The notes under the pieces: model-generated
Databases searched by the model: none
Told to the model about the DNA's origin: nothing
What the model saw: only the letters and a program-made list of their open reading frames with translations
Made by a program: the position numbers and the translations under genes
Shown: positions 55,004 through 63,953 of the stretch, piece by piece
Layout of the letters: every line of letters begins with the position of its first letter
Numbering within the stretch: position 1 is the first letter of the stretch
From: Gemmatimonadales bacterium
GTDB taxonomy: Bacteria; Gemmatimonadota; Gemmatimonadetes; Gemmatimonadales; GWC2-71-9
Direction: 5' to 3'
DNA length: 64,000 bases
NCBI GenBank assembly: GCA_019637315.1
Contig: JAHBVU010000010.1
Location: 52,915 to 116,914, forward strand

Positions 55004-55966
55004 ATGTCGAACTACGATTATCTCTGGCGCTACGCAGATGCGTACGAGTATCTCGAGCGCGTCGGAAAGATGCCGCCGGTCATCGTTGTCTGTGCCTGCA
55101 ACGGTGGGGTGCAGGGTAAGGAATCCAATGATCATCTGCCCGAGACGGCCGATGAAATCGCGGACTCGGTCTATGGCGCGTACCGAGCTGGCGCGTCGAT
55201 GGTCCATGTCCACGCGCGCAGTCCCGAGAACCACACCCGGCCGGCTACGACAACCGAAGTCTGGCTCGAGGTCAACCGAAAGATCCGGGAGCGGTGCCCC
55301 GACATCATCATCAACAACACGACCGGTGGCGGCCCGTCCATGACCATGGAGGAGCGGTTGCAGTGCCTGCCCGCCCGCCCGGAAGTGGCCTCGCTCAACC
55401 TGACGCCGGACATGAGCAAGTTCAAGCTTGCGGCGCGGAAGCCTCCGCTCCCGTTCCCGCGAGAGGAAATGCTCTACGACGAGTGCCTGCCGTTCAGCTA
55501 CAAGCTGGTCAACCAGTTTGCGCAGGAAATGAAGAAGTGGGGCATCAAGCCGGAAATGGAGACGTACCATACCGGCGGGGCGTGGGTGATTCGGGATCTG
55601 ATTCAGGCCGGGGTGGTCGAGGCGCCCTATTGGATCCAGACGGTGATGGGGTACCAGACCTCGAGCTGGCCGACCTTCGAGAACGTGGTCCATCTGGTGC
55701 GCGAGTTTCCTGAGAACACGCTCTGGCTGACCTCGGGCATCGGTCCGCATCAGCTGCCGATGACGACTTTTGCCATGCTGCTTGGTGGGCACGTACGGGT
55801 CGGGCTCGAGGACAACGTCTACTACCGTCGTGGCCAGAAGGCGACCGGCAACGCGCAGCTGGTGGAGCGCGCGGCGCGGCTGGCCGAAGAGCTCAACCGC
55901 GGTGTCGCGACGCCTGCCGAGGCACGTCGGATGCTCGGTCTCTCGGCGACGCCGTCGAGCTACTGA
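55004..55966 (+). CDS. Beta-keto acid cleavage enzyme (BKACE / Kce family)
   Basis: The 320-residue TIM-barrel protein shows VIVVCACNGGVQGKESNDHL, zinc ligands in ASMVHVHARSPENHTRP (HxH), IIINNTTGGGPSMTMEERL, YHTGGAWVI and HVRVGLEDNVYYRRGQ with the conserved Glu. BKACE enzymes transfer acetyl-CoA onto a beta-keto acid, giving acetoacetate and a CoA thioester; 3-keto-5-aminohexanoate and dehydrocarnitine are known substrates. Directly after a carnitine-type dehydrogenase it suggests a dehydrogenation-cleavage pathway for a beta-hydroxy acid. No betainyl-CoA thioesterase gene is seen, so carnitine itself is unproven. Confidence 0.9.
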   Translation: MSNYDYLWRYADAYEYLERVGKMPPVIVVCACNGGVQGKESNDHLPETADEIADSVYGAYRAGASMVHVHARSPENHTRPATTTEVWLEVNRKIRERCPDIIINNTTGGGPSMTMEERLQCLPARPEVASLNLTPDMSKFKLAARKPPLPFPREEMLYDECLPFSYKLVNQFAQEMKKWGIKPEMETYHTGGAWVIRDLIQAGVVEAPYWIQTVMGYQTSSWPTFENVVHLVREFPENTLWLTSGIGPHQLPMTTFAMLLGGHVRVGLEDNVYYRRGQKATGNAQLVERAARLAEELNRGVATPAEARRMLGLSATPSSY

Positions 55967-56024
55967 TCGGACGCCTGTTCAGCCTCGTTCCGCACCTCCA
56001 CCGCTCACCGGTTCGCACGCACCT

Positions 56025-57446
56025 ATGACCGACCTCAAGAAGTCGCTTGGCCCCATCCAGTTTTTCTCGATCGGCTTCGGCGGCATCGTCGGGGTCGGCT
56101 GGATCGTCTATCTCGGCATCTGGTTCCAGAGCGCCGGGCCAGTCGGTACCGTCATCGCGCTTCTGGTCGGCGGTCTGCTGATGACGCTGGTAGGCCTCTG
56201 CTATGCGGAGTTGGGGGCGGCGTACCCGGTGGCAGGCGGGGAGGTGGTCTACGTCGAACGTGCCTTCGGGCCCCGGACGGCGTTTCTCGTCGGCTGGGCG
56301 TTCATGCTGACGATGACGGCGGTGATTCCCTACATCTCGATCACGCTGGCGTGGATGCTCGATGTGCTGTTTCCCGGATTTCGCGGGCCGCTGCTCTACA
56401 GCTGGCGCGGGCACGACGTGCACCTGGTCAGCCTGCTCATCTCGCTGGGATGGACGGTCTGGCTCGCGTTTCTCAACTACCGGGGTGTGCACGGCGCTGC
56501 GAAGTTCCAGGACTGGATGACCTACGGCAAAGTCGCCATCTCGCTGCTTTTCATCGGGGCCGGTCTCTTCGGTGGGTCGCTGGGCAATCTCGAGCCGCCG
56601 TTCGTGGCCTCGTCGAGCGGATCGATGCTGCCTGGCATGCTGGCCGTGGCCGTGACGGTGCCGTGGTTCCTGAGTGGGTTCAACGAGATTCCGCAGCTCT
56701 TCGAGGAGCGGTCGCCCAGTGCTTCGCCCCGGGTGCTCGGCTTGATCGTAGTCGCGGTGGTGCTGGCCGCGGCAGCCTACTACGCGATTGCTGCCTTCGC
56801 GATCGGGATGGTGACACCCTGGCAGTCGATTCTCACCCAGGAGCTTCCGGCCGCTTCCGCGTTCAAGCTTCGCTTCGGTAACGAGTTCTTTACCAGGGTG
56901 GTCCTCGTCTCGGGGGTTTTCGGTATCCTCACGGTGGGCAACGGCGCGTCGCTCGCGGGGTCCCGCTTGCTCTTTGCCATGAGCCGAGCCCGCATGGTGA
57001 GCCCGGCTTTCGAGCGGCTCCACCCCCGGACCGGGGCGCCCGTCGTCGCGATCGTCTTTATCATGGGACTTGGCATCGGGCTCAACTTCCTTGGCCGAGG
57101 CGGCGTCGTCCCGATCGTCAGCGTCGGCTCGGCCGCCGTGTCACTGGCCTATTTCTTTGCGTGCCTGTCGCTGCCGCGGCTCCGGCAGCTCGACCCTGAT
57201 CGGCCGCGGCCCTATCGGCTGCCTGGCGGTCCGGCGGTGGCCATCCTGGCTGCGGCGGGGAGCCTGACCCTGCTGGTGAGCTCGTTCCGGCAGCACTGGA
57301 TCGATGCCGGTCGTTCGTTCCCGCTGGAGTGGGCGATCGTGATTCTCTGGGCGTTGATCGGCGTGGGCGTATGGCGCGCGGCCGCGCGCGCCCGTGCCGA
57401 GCTTTCGCCCGAGGAGCGCGCGCGGATCATGATGGGCCAGCCCTGA
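56025..57446 (+). CDS. APC-family amino acid/amine permease
   Basis: The 473-residue transporter has about 12-13 helices. TM1 is FFSIGFGGIVGVGWIVYLG, a GxGxG-like APC motif; TM6 reads TVPWFLSGFNEIPQLFEER. It lies 58 bp after the BKACE gene on the same strand, so it probably imports the substrate of the dehydrogenase/BKACE pair, which should then be an amino acid or amine-like zwitterion. The end ELSPEERARIMMGQP is cytoplasmic. No Shine-Dalgarno of strength is seen; ATG 56025 is chosen because it starts the hydrophobic family core. Confidence 0.9.
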   Translation: MTDLKKSLGPIQFFSIGFGGIVGVGWIVYLGIWFQSAGPVGTVIALLVGGLLMTLVGLCYAELGAAYPVAGGEVVYVERAFGPRTAFLVGWAFMLTMTAVIPYISITLAWMLDVLFPGFRGPLLYSWRGHDVHLVSLLISLGWTVWLAFLNYRGVHGAAKFQDWMTYGKVAISLLFIGAGLFGGSLGNLEPPFVASSSGSMLPGMLAVAVTVPWFLSGFNEIPQLFEERSPSASPRVLGLIVVAVVLAAAAYYAIAAFAIGMVTPWQSILTQELPAASAFKLRFGNEFFTRVVLVSGVFGILTVGNGASLAGSRLLFAMSRARMVSPAFERLHPRTGAPVVAIVFIMGLGIGLNFLGRGGVVPIVSVGSAAVSLAYFFACLSLPRLRQLDPDRPRPYRLPGGPAVAILAAAGSLTLLVSSFRQHWIDAGRSFPLEWAIVILWALIGVGVWRAAARARAELSPEERARIMMGQP

Positions 57447-57470
57447 CGAAACAGCCGGGGCGTCCCCGTC

Positions 57471-58136
57471 TCAGAGGCGGATTCGGAGCCCCAGGGATAC
57501 GACCGGATAGAACTTGAGGTAGGAGCGCCGGTCGATTTCGGCTTGGAACTCGGCCACTTCGCGCTCGACGTTCTCATTGAAGATGTCGCGCTCCGGTCCG
57601 GTCAGGTTGGTCGTGCCAGACAGCGCAACCGTGGGGTGTCCGCTGAAGATGACGCCGGCGTCCAGCAGGAGCGATACTTTCCCGCCGCCGCCGACTCCGA
57701 TGCCCAGGTACGGGGCCCAGCGCTTCTCGTACTCGATCCCACCCGTCAGCGATCCAACCTCGTTCGGGGTATAGGTCCGGTTGCCGATGGTGACGGGGCC
57801 GTTCAGCCTCGCTTCGATGTCGGCCCGATTGTCACTCCAGATGACACCACCGGAAATCCGGAAACTGCCGCCCATGGGATGCAGGTCGAGAATGGCCGTG
57901 GCGCTCTTGAGCGCGGGCTTGGCACGATAGTCGATCTCGTCGACAGTCAGATCGCGGCTGAGCGACAATGCGTTGGCGCCGATCCGGATGCTGACCGATG
58001 GCGTACTGCGAAAGGAGAGCTCGCCACCCAGGCCTAACGTGCTGGCGCGAACGGCCAGGCCGTTCTGGGCCGAAAGAGGAGCAGCAGTCAGTAGCGCACC
58101 GAGCGCCAGCGTGCCGAGAGTTGCGCGATTGATCAT
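57471..58136 (-). CDS. Outer-membrane beta-barrel protein
   Basis: The 221-residue protein has a signal peptide (LALGALLTAAPLSAQ) and alternating amphipathic strands (LAVRASTLGLGGELSFR, GSFRISGGVIWSDNR, YLGIGVGGGGKVSLLLDAG), ending in YPVVSLGLRIRL, a typical outer-membrane C-terminal strand. An insert of charged helix (NENVEREVAEFQAEIDRR) precedes the last strand. It resembles small OmpW-like or Gemmatimonadota-specific porin-like proteins; function not known. Single gene, convergent with the permease gene, 24 bp from it. Confidence 0.8.
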   Translation of the reverse strand: MINRATLGTLALGALLTAAPLSAQNGLAVRASTLGLGGELSFRSTPSVSIRIGANALSLSRDLTVDEIDYRAKPALKSATAILDLHPMGGSFRISGGVIWSDNRADIEARLNGPVTIGNRTYTPNEVGSLTGGIEYEKRWAPYLGIGVGGGGKVSLLLDAGVIFSGHPTVALSGTTNLTGPERDIFNENVEREVAEFQAEIDRRSYLKFYPVVSLGLRIRL

Positions 58137-58341
58137 CGACGGAGCCTTGTAGTATTGACCGGTGCCTCGGACTCCGACCGGTATGGTCGGGCAGGGCAGT
58201 CGCAGTCATGTTCAGCAAGCTCGGGGCCAGGGCGGAAGTGTCCGGAAAGGCGGCGTTAACCCGGATTCTCCGGGCTTGGAGAGGAAGGAATGGCGTGCTG
58301 GCGGCAAGGTTTGCCTGTCAGCTACGCCAATCGAGGGGTGG

Positions 58342-59307
58342 TTACGGCAGGACGGCGGTCTCCTGGTACTCCTCGCTGCTGCCCTCATCATCGCTCAAGC
58401 CGGCAGGGGCGCCGAACGAAACGAGCAGGGCCGTCACAGCAAGCAGCAGCACTCCAATGCCAACCTCGATCGAGGCCGAACGTCGGATCGGGGTGTTGTC
58501 ATCGCGCCGGAGGCGGGGCAGCACGACCCGCCAGTTGTAGGCGCCGAGCAGTGCAACGATTGCCAGCAGGCCGATCTTGAGCAGCAGGACTCGACCGTAG
58601 TCGGTGGTGAGAAAGGGGTCGAGCGCGCCAACATAGCGCCAGGTCACGATGATGCCCGCGACGATCGCGGCCAACCCAGTGGCGAGCGCGAGCGGTGAGA
58701 AGGCGCTGATCAGCGCACCAGTTGCGATGGGCGCGGGGTCCGATCGGCGGCCCAGCGCGGCTAGCACCATCACGGCCAGGGTTCCGAGCCAGACCGCTGC
58801 GGCGCCGACGTGCAGCGTCGTCATCGGGTAGCCGAGCTGTCCGGCGGCGGGCAGGCCGACGGCATGGCCGGTGAGAGGCATCGTCAGCACCAACAGGACC
58901 GCCGCGATACTGCTGACCACAGTTCCCGCCGGCGACGCAGGATTTCGCCCCGCCAGGCGCCAGCCGATCAGCGCGGCAAGCGCAGCCCCTGCTTGCGCCA
59001 GCCAGCCCTTGCCCCATTGCCCTTGCAGGATTGCCTGAAGGATGTCCCTGGTAACCGGCTCCTCCGGGTCGATCAGCGACCGCGCCTGAAAGTACAACCG
59101 CCCCAGGAGCGCAACCGCGAGCAGCACGCTGGCCAGGCGCGCGATCGTCACGGCTCTCCGCGCGGCCGGCGTCGGGTCGCCTCCCTGGCGTGCGGCCCGC
59201 GGCAACACGATTCCGCGGAAGGCGGCCGCGCCGATGATGAGGAAGGCGGCCGAGTAGCCCAGCCAGCGGGCCAAGGCAGGTGGCAGCAGGGTGGAATCCC
59301 AATCCAT
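58342..59307 (-). CDS. CopD-family copper transport/resistance membrane protein
   Basis: The 321-residue protein has about eight helices and the CopD domain: RWLGYSAAFLIIGAAAFRGI, GHAVGLPAAGQLGYPMTTLHV, GAAAVWLGTLAVMVL and DYGRVLLLKIGLLAIVALLG, followed by AYNWRVVLPRL. His and Met in the GHA...TTLHVGAA region are the likely copper ligands. CopD proteins move copper across the inner membrane. Last gene of the minus-strand operon with CtaG and SCO, which places it in copper supply for oxidase assembly rather than detoxification. Confidence 0.87.
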   Translation of the reverse strand: MDWDSTLLPPALARWLGYSAAFLIIGAAAFRGIVLPRAARQGGDPTPAARRAVTIARLASVLLAVALLGRLYFQARSLIDPEEPVTRDILQAILQGQWGKGWLAQAGAALAALIGWRLAGRNPASPAGTVVSSIAAVLLVLTMPLTGHAVGLPAAGQLGYPMTTLHVGAAAVWLGTLAVMVLAALGRRSDPAPIATGALISAFSPLALATGLAAIVAGIIVTWRYVGALDPFLTTDYGRVLLLKIGLLAIVALLGAYNWRVVLPRLRRDDNTPIRRSASIEVGIGVLLLAVTALLVSFGAPAGLSDDEGSSEEYQETAVLP

Positions 59308-59345
59308 GGCAATCTCTCGGCGGCGGGCAGCGCCTGGCTGAACTG

Positions 59346-60167
59346 TCAGCCAGGCCGCGGTTCCGCCGCCTCGGTTCGGGTTCTGGAGCGGTCTGCCCGA
59401 CGTTCGGCGTTGGCCCAGCGGAAGAAGATGATGGTAATGCCGATCCAGACGACGGGGTCGCCGACGATCTTCATCAGGAGTCCGGCAACCTGGTGGTCAT
59501 AGCGGGGTGTCAGCACCTCCGTGACCCTGGGCGCCAGTTCGTAGAGGCGGTACAGGGGGTACTGCGAAAAGATCAGGAACGCGGCCGGAGCGGTACCGGG
59601 AATGGTCTGCACGAAGAGGTAGCCCATCGCCGCGGGCGGCGCGAGGCGACGGAATCCATCGGGCGCAGTCACCGGCCACCAGAGGAACAGCCCGGCCAGG
59701 AGCCACAGCATGTCGATCAGAAAGCTGCCCCATTGGGTGGCCATGAACGGATCGACAATGTCGGGCAGATGCGTACCAAGCATGAGCGTGGTGTACCCGA
59801 CGAAGGCCGGTGCCGGTCGGGCTAGAAACCGCAGCGTTCGCGCCGCAAAGGTATCGGCCGATGCCAGCGCGGCCAGTCGCGGCCTCAGGCCAAGCAGCAG
59901 CAGCCCCGGCGCACCGAGGGTGATCAGGATGAACTGTCCCGTGTGCGCGCTGGCGAGGTAGGTGCCGAGGGTTCCGAGCGGCCAGTCGAGGGCAATCCAG
60001 AGGGTCAGCAGCCCGCTCAGAAAGTAGCGAGTGGCGCGGGTGTCCGCCGGGGTGCGTCCAAAACGCCAGTAGCTGAAGCCGAGCAGGGCAATGAAGATCC
60101 AGACGCCGGGGTACGCTTGCCAGCTCCACGACCAGGGCAAACCGGTTGCCGCGCACCACCACGTCAT
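59346..60167 (-). CDS. CtaG-like (caa3_CtaG) cytochrome c oxidase assembly protein
   Basis: The 273-residue protein has seven helices and the caa3-type CtaG features: WSWQAYPGVWIFIALLGFSY, ALDWPLGTLGTYLASAHTGQ, FILITLGAPGLLLLG, FLIDMLWLLAGLFLWWPVTA and ISQYPLY-like FSQYPLYRLYE. It is needed for copper-containing oxidase assembly in Bacillus-type systems. It overlaps the SCO gene by 4 nt, which supports the role. CopD follows after 38 bp. Confidence 0.87.
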   Translation of the reverse strand: MTWWCAATGLPWSWSWQAYPGVWIFIALLGFSYWRFGRTPADTRATRYFLSGLLTLWIALDWPLGTLGTYLASAHTGQFILITLGAPGLLLLGLRPRLAALASADTFAARTLRFLARPAPAFVGYTTLMLGTHLPDIVDPFMATQWGSFLIDMLWLLAGLFLWWPVTAPDGFRRLAPPAAMGYLFVQTIPGTAPAAFLIFSQYPLYRLYELAPRVTEVLTPRYDHQVAGLLMKIVGDPVVWIGITIIFFRWANAERRADRSRTRTEAAEPRPG

Positions 60168-60763
60168 GATCCTGTCCAGCGTTGGAGAAGCTTGGGAATG
60201 TCAGCGGCCCAGCTCGCCTGCCGGGTTCCGAACGGGTAGGCGACGTGGCTCGAATCGTCTGGGGAAAAGACCAGGACCTGCGCCGCGTGGGCAACCGCAT
60301 AGTTGCCGCTGGCCGTATCGCGGATGGCGACGCCGACCCGTGCAGCTCGCTGGGCAGCTTCGACGTCCGCAATCGTGCCTGTCAGGCCCACCACCTCGGC
60401 GTCAAACCGGCCGAGCCACTGCTGCAGCCGCGCAGCCGTATCTCGCTCCGGGTCGGTCGTGACGAAGACGACATCCAGCCGGGCGCGCTCAACGGCTGGC
60501 ATTCGTCGGATGACCGCGCCGAGATTCTCCATGGTAGCCGGGCAGACATCGGGGCAGTGGGTGTAGCCGAAGAACAGCAGGGTCAGGCGGCCGCGCGTTC
60601 GGCTGCCGAAATCGTAGCTGCCGCCGTTCATATCGGTCAGCACGAAATCCGGGCGGGGCACCGGCCTGGGCAGCGGGTGGCCCGAGATGTCCCCCGCGAC
60701 TTCCGGGATCGGATCGCGGCAGCCGGCCAGGAGCAGGGCCAGGGCGAGCAGCGCGTACCGCAT
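60164..60763 (-). CDS. SCO-family copper chaperone lipoprotein
   Basis: The 199-residue protein has a lipobox (ALALLLAGCRDP) and a thioredoxin fold with the copper-binding CxxxC in FFGYTHCPDVCPATMENLG and the distal His in NYAVAHAAQVLVFSPDD. SCO proteins deliver copper to the CuA centre of cytochrome oxidase at the periplasmic face. Its start overlaps the PAP2 stop by one base, and its stop overlaps the CtaG start. Confidence 0.93.
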   Translation of the reverse strand: MRYALLALALLLAGCRDPIPEVAGDISGHPLPRPVPRPDFVLTDMNGGSYDFGSRTRGRLTLLFFGYTHCPDVCPATMENLGAVIRRMPAVERARLDVVFVTTDPERDTAARLQQWLGRFDAEVVGLTGTIADVEAAQRAARVGVAIRDTASGNYAVAHAAQVLVFSPDDSSHVAYPFGTRQASWAADIPKLLQRWTGS

Positions 60764-61413
60764 CAGGCGAGCCCGACTCGCCGCCGGCGGGTGGCGACCC
60801 AGCGGGTCGCGGCCACGCCGGCGATGGTGCCGCCGATGCCGGCCGCGACCACGTCGCTCAGGAAGTGGGCACCGGCAAAGATCCGGGTCAGGCCGCAGCC
60901 GGCCGCCATGCCGAGCACGACCCAGCCGGTCCGCGGGTAGCGGGACGCCAGCGCGGCGGCGCCGGCGAAAGCCACCATGGTATGGCTGCTGGGCATCCCC
61001 AGGCGGCCGGTGTTGAACGGACGATCAGCAAACGCCCGAAAGGAGTAGCCTTCGAAGGTCGGCAGCGGGCGCTCCCGCCGGATCAGGAGCTTGAGCGCCT
61101 CGGCGCCGAGGCCGCCGATCGCGATCGCGGCCAGGATGGCCAAGGCTGTGTCGCGCGCGGCAATGCTCGCGTCGTCGGTGCCGCCGTGCCCATGCATCCA
61201 GAACGCGGCGGCCACCAGGATCCAGGTCGGAGCGAACCCCATGATCCGGAGCAGGCGGCCCCAGTCACGGTCGTTGGCTGCAGGGTATCGGAGGTGGGTG
61301 AGGGCGGCAGCGTCGAGCAAGTGCGCAGCGAGCAGGAGCCCCAGAGCGGCAATCAGCATCAGGGCGGGACGAGACAGCCACCCGGGCCTGCCTGTAGCAT
61401 CGAGCCGGCTCAT
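60763..61413 (-). CDS. PAP2-family membrane phosphatase
   Basis: The 216-residue protein has about six helices and the three phosphatase motifs: KLLIRRERP (KxxxxxxRP), MPSSHTM (PSGH-like) and RIFAGAHFLSDVVAAG (SRxxxxxHxxxD-like). It dephosphorylates lipid phosphates such as undecaprenyl pyrophosphate or phosphatidic acid outside the cytoplasmic membrane. It lies within the AlaX-PAP2-SCO-CtaG-CopD operon, overlapping both neighbours, though a link to copper is not evident. Confidence 0.88.
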   Translation of the reverse strand: MSRLDATGRPGWLSRPALMLIAALGLLLAAHLLDAAALTHLRYPAANDRDWGRLLRIMGFAPTWILVAAAFWMHGHGGTDDASIAARDTALAILAAIAIGGLGAEALKLLIRRERPLPTFEGYSFRAFADRPFNTGRLGMPSSHTMVAFAGAAALASRYPRTGWVVLGMAAGCGLTRIFAGAHFLSDVVAAGIGGTIAGVAATRWVATRRRRVGLA

Positions 61414-62630
61414 CCGGCACCGTCCAGCCGACGGGCGGCGGCGTCGAGCGCCTGCCGGACTGTCTCGAGCGGGGCCGCGGCCGCACCCGCCTGGATCAAG
61501 CGCGACCCACCGCCCTTGCCACCTCCCAGCACAGCAAGCGCAGCATCGAGCGCCGGCTTGAGGTCGACCGCAACGTCGTCGGACCGTCCGAACGCCAGCT
61601 GGGTCCGGTCCGTCGAGGCGCTGGCGAACAAGGCAATGACTCCGGGGAGGGCGGTGGCCTTGAGGGTCAGGGCACGGAGCTCATCGACCGGACGTCCGGC
61701 CCAGGCAGCCAGCAGCAGGCGAGTCCCGGCCGGCCCGATCGCGGCAGACGCGGCCAGTGCTGCGGCTTCTCGGCCCAAGGCCTCGTCACGATAGCGCGCG
61801 ATGTCCCGGCGGGCCGTCTGGAGTTCTCCCTGCAGGCGAGCGACCGCGTCGGGCAGCTCGATCAGGGAGCAGCTGAGCGCCGCGCCGAGACCGGTCGTGA
61901 TACGCTGCTTGAGTTCGTAGTCACGTTGAGCGCGGGTGCCGGCGTGGAACGCGATGCGCACGCCGCGCTTCAGTCGCTCGGTGCGAAGCCAGTGGATCAG
62001 GCCGATCTCGGCCGCATTGGCTACGTGGGTGCCGCCGCATGCCGAGATGTCGAAATCCCCGATGGCCACGAGCCGGATCGGGCCGTCGACATCGGGCGCC
62101 TTCCGGAGCTGGATGGACGCCAGCTCCGCATCGTTCGGGAACCAGGACCGGACGGGAGTGGCGCGTTCGACGACCTCCTGGGCGAGCTCAAAGGCCGCGC
62201 TCCGTTTGGCTTCGTCGAGATCGGCCGTGTCCAGGTCGATCGAGACGTAATCCTGGCCCAGATGGAATCCGATCGTCGGTGCGTCGGCAATCCGGATGAA
62301 CGCCTGCGACAGGATATGCTGCGCGGTATGCTGCTGCATGTGGTCGCGCCGGCGGTCCCAGTCGATCGTTGCCGCGACCGGCCCGGGCCCGATCGGCCCT
62401 TCGAGCAGGTGCAGCACGGCGCCATCCTCGCGCACCACGACGTCGATGACGCGGACGTCATCGAGCCGACCGGTGTCGTGCGGCTGCCCCCCGGAGGACG
62501 GGTAGAAGTAGGTCTGATCGAGGACGACGGCCGGATGGTCATCGTGCCGGGTGACTTCGACGACGACGGCCGCGAAGCGGGTCGTATACGAATCCGAGTA
62601 GTACCGACGGAGAGTATCTAGAACAGCCAC
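61410..62630 (-). CDS. AlaX-L type alanyl-tRNA editing protein
   Basis: From GTG 62630 the product has 406 residues. The N-terminal part matches the AlaRS C-terminal insert (FAAVVVEVTRHDDHPAVVLD, TYFYPSSGGQPHDTGRL), followed by the editing zinc site HMQQHTAQHILSQAF (HxxxH) and ISACGGTHVANAAEIG (CxxxH), and a C-terminal DHHA1-like domain (GGGKGGGSRLIQAGAA). It hydrolyses Ser- or Gly-tRNA(Ala). It lacks the synthetase catalytic domain. The reading can be extended upstream to 62765, but that part is antisense tRNA sequence and is rejected. First gene of the copper/oxidase operon. Confidence 0.88.
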   Translation of the reverse strand: MAVLDTLRRYYSDSYTTRFAAVVVEVTRHDDHPAVVLDQTYFYPSSGGQPHDTGRLDDVRVIDVVVREDGAVLHLLEGPIGPGPVAATIDWDRRRDHMQQHTAQHILSQAFIRIADAPTIGFHLGQDYVSIDLDTADLDEAKRSAAFELAQEVVERATPVRSWFPNDAELASIQLRKAPDVDGPIRLVAIGDFDISACGGTHVANAAEIGLIHWLRTERLKRGVRIAFHAGTRAQRDYELKQRITTGLGAALSCSLIELPDAVARLQGELQTARRDIARYRDEALGREAAALAASAAIGPAGTRLLLAAWAGRPVDELRALTLKATALPGVIALFASASTDRTQLAFGRSDDVAVDLKPALDAALAVLGGGKGGGSRLIQAGAAAAPLETVRQALDAAARRLDGAG

Positions 62631-62688
62631 GATAGCAACGCGATCTTGCTTTGCGGAGGGGCTCGGGCCCGCCCCTGGAATCGATCGA

Positions 62689-62762
62689 TGCGCCCGGAGG
62701 GACTCGAACCCCCAACCCTCAGATCCGAAGTCTGATGCTCTATCCAATTGAGCTACGGACGC
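62689..62762 (-). tRNA. tRNA-Arg (TCG)
   Basis: On the minus strand acceptor GCGTCCG pairs with CGGGCGC, anticodon stem TCAGA/TCTGA holds CTTCGGA (anticodon TCG), T-arm GGGGG/CCCTC with TTCGAGT, discriminator A. 74 nt, no encoded CCA. The integrase gene ends 9 bp from its 5' end. Confidence 0.94.
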
Positions 62763-62771
62763 CACAACGAC

Positions 62772-63953
62772 TTACGCACTTCCAGCACCCCTCGCGTTGC
62801 CTAAAGATTGCCTAACCCCGCCGCTGAGTGCTGCCTCAAGCCGATCGTTGGCGTCCGCCTGCATCGTTTCGGTAACGTGCGCGTAGACATCCAACGTGAC
62901 CTTGATCGAGCTGTGCCCCATCCGTTCCTGTACCACCTTGGCGGGGACGCCCGCTTCCAGCAATAAAGTAGCGTGAGAATGCCGCAGATCGTAGGGTCGG
63001 AGCGTCGGCAGCCCGCGCCGCTTGATCTCGGCCCGGAAGACTCGGGAGACGTTCGTCCATTGGAGCGGGCGGCCAATCTCGGTGGCGAAGATCAGGTCCT
63101 CGGTTCCGTAGGCGCTCCCGGCGAGCAGGCGCTCCTGATTCTGCAGGGCCCGATGCCGCTGCAGGGCCCGCTGACCGGACGGGGGCAGGGGAATCGATCG
63201 GCCCTGCTTCGTCTTGGTCGGTTCGAACCGGAATCCCACTTTGGGCAAATGGATCAGGGCCCGGCGAACCTGCAGGGTGCCGTCTTCGTAATCGGACCAG
63301 CGGAGGGCCAGCGCTTCCTCCGGCCGGAGCCCTGCCACGGCCAGCAGGGCCCACAGGGCGCCGAGGCGGTGCCCGGCGGTGCTCTCGATCAGGTGTGTCA
63401 CCTGCGCCCCGGTCAGCGTCCGGCGCTCGATTGATTCCTCCCGGGGCAGGATGACCGGATCGCGCAGCGGACTCAACGCGAGGCGCTTGGCCGCCACGGC
63501 CCGGTTCAGATGGACCTTGAGGCACCGGTGCAGGTACCGGACGGTGCCCGGCGCCTTGCCCTTGGTCGACAGGTCGGCGTAGAGGGTCGAGAACATCTCC
63601 GCCGTCAGGTCGCGGAGGCGACGCGTCAGGAGTCCCGCCGGCAACTGCTTGAGGGCGGAGCGGGCGCGGTGGATGGTCTGCGGCGCGAGGTCGGATGCCG
63701 TGTCGAGCGATTGCTCAAGCCAGGCGCCCAGGGTGTCCCGTCCGGTGGCCAATGGAATGCCCTGGTCCTGCTGGCCGAGGAGCCCCGTCAGCACCGACTC
63801 GGCGTCTCGCTTCGACCCGCGGACGACCTTGTTAATTCTGCCGTACTTCCCGGTCTGCGGATCCTTGCCGGTCGCGACCCGCACGAGCCAGCGGGTACAC
63901 TTCGCGGACTTCTCGAGCGGGACCACCGTCCCGCGGCGACGTTGACGGGCCAT
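62772..63953 (-). CDS. Tyrosine-type site-specific integrase
   Basis: ATG 63953 is chosen because it overlaps the stop of the upstream gene (TAATG); an ATG at 63965 is also open. The 393-residue protein has an N-terminal AP2-like arm-binding strand region (TRWLVRVATGKDPQTGKYGR), the SAM-like core-binding domain (about 75-165) and the catalytic domain with Arg in AVAGLRPEEALAL, the HxxR box DLRHSHATLLLEAG, and HSSIKVTLDVYAHVTE with the nucleophilic Tyr. It catalyses integration and excision of a mobile element that extends past the right edge. It sits beside tRNA-Arg, the probable attachment gene. Confidence 0.93.
   Translation of the reverse strand: MARQRRRGTVVPLEKSAKCTRWLVRVATGKDPQTGKYGRINKVVRGSKRDAESVLTGLLGQQDQGIPLATGRDTLGAWLEQSLDTASDLAPQTIHRARSALKQLPAGLLTRRLRDLTAEMFSTLYADLSTKGKAPGTVRYLHRCLKVHLNRAVAAKRLALSPLRDPVILPREESIERRTLTGAQVTHLIESTAGHRLGALWALLAVAGLRPEEALALRWSDYEDGTLQVRRALIHLPKVGFRFEPTKTKQGRSIPLPPSGQRALQRHRALQNQERLLAGSAYGTEDLIFATEIGRPLQWTNVSRVFRAEIKRRGLPTLRPYDLRHSHATLLLEAGVPAKVVQERMGHSSIKVTLDVYAHVTETMQADANDRLEAALSGGVRQSLGNARGAGSA

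Noticed and set aside
62631..62765. N-terminal extension of the AlaX protein (VAQLDRASDFGSEGWGFESL)
   Set aside because: This phrase is the well-known translation of antisense tRNA-Arg; the tRNA occupies 62689-62762.
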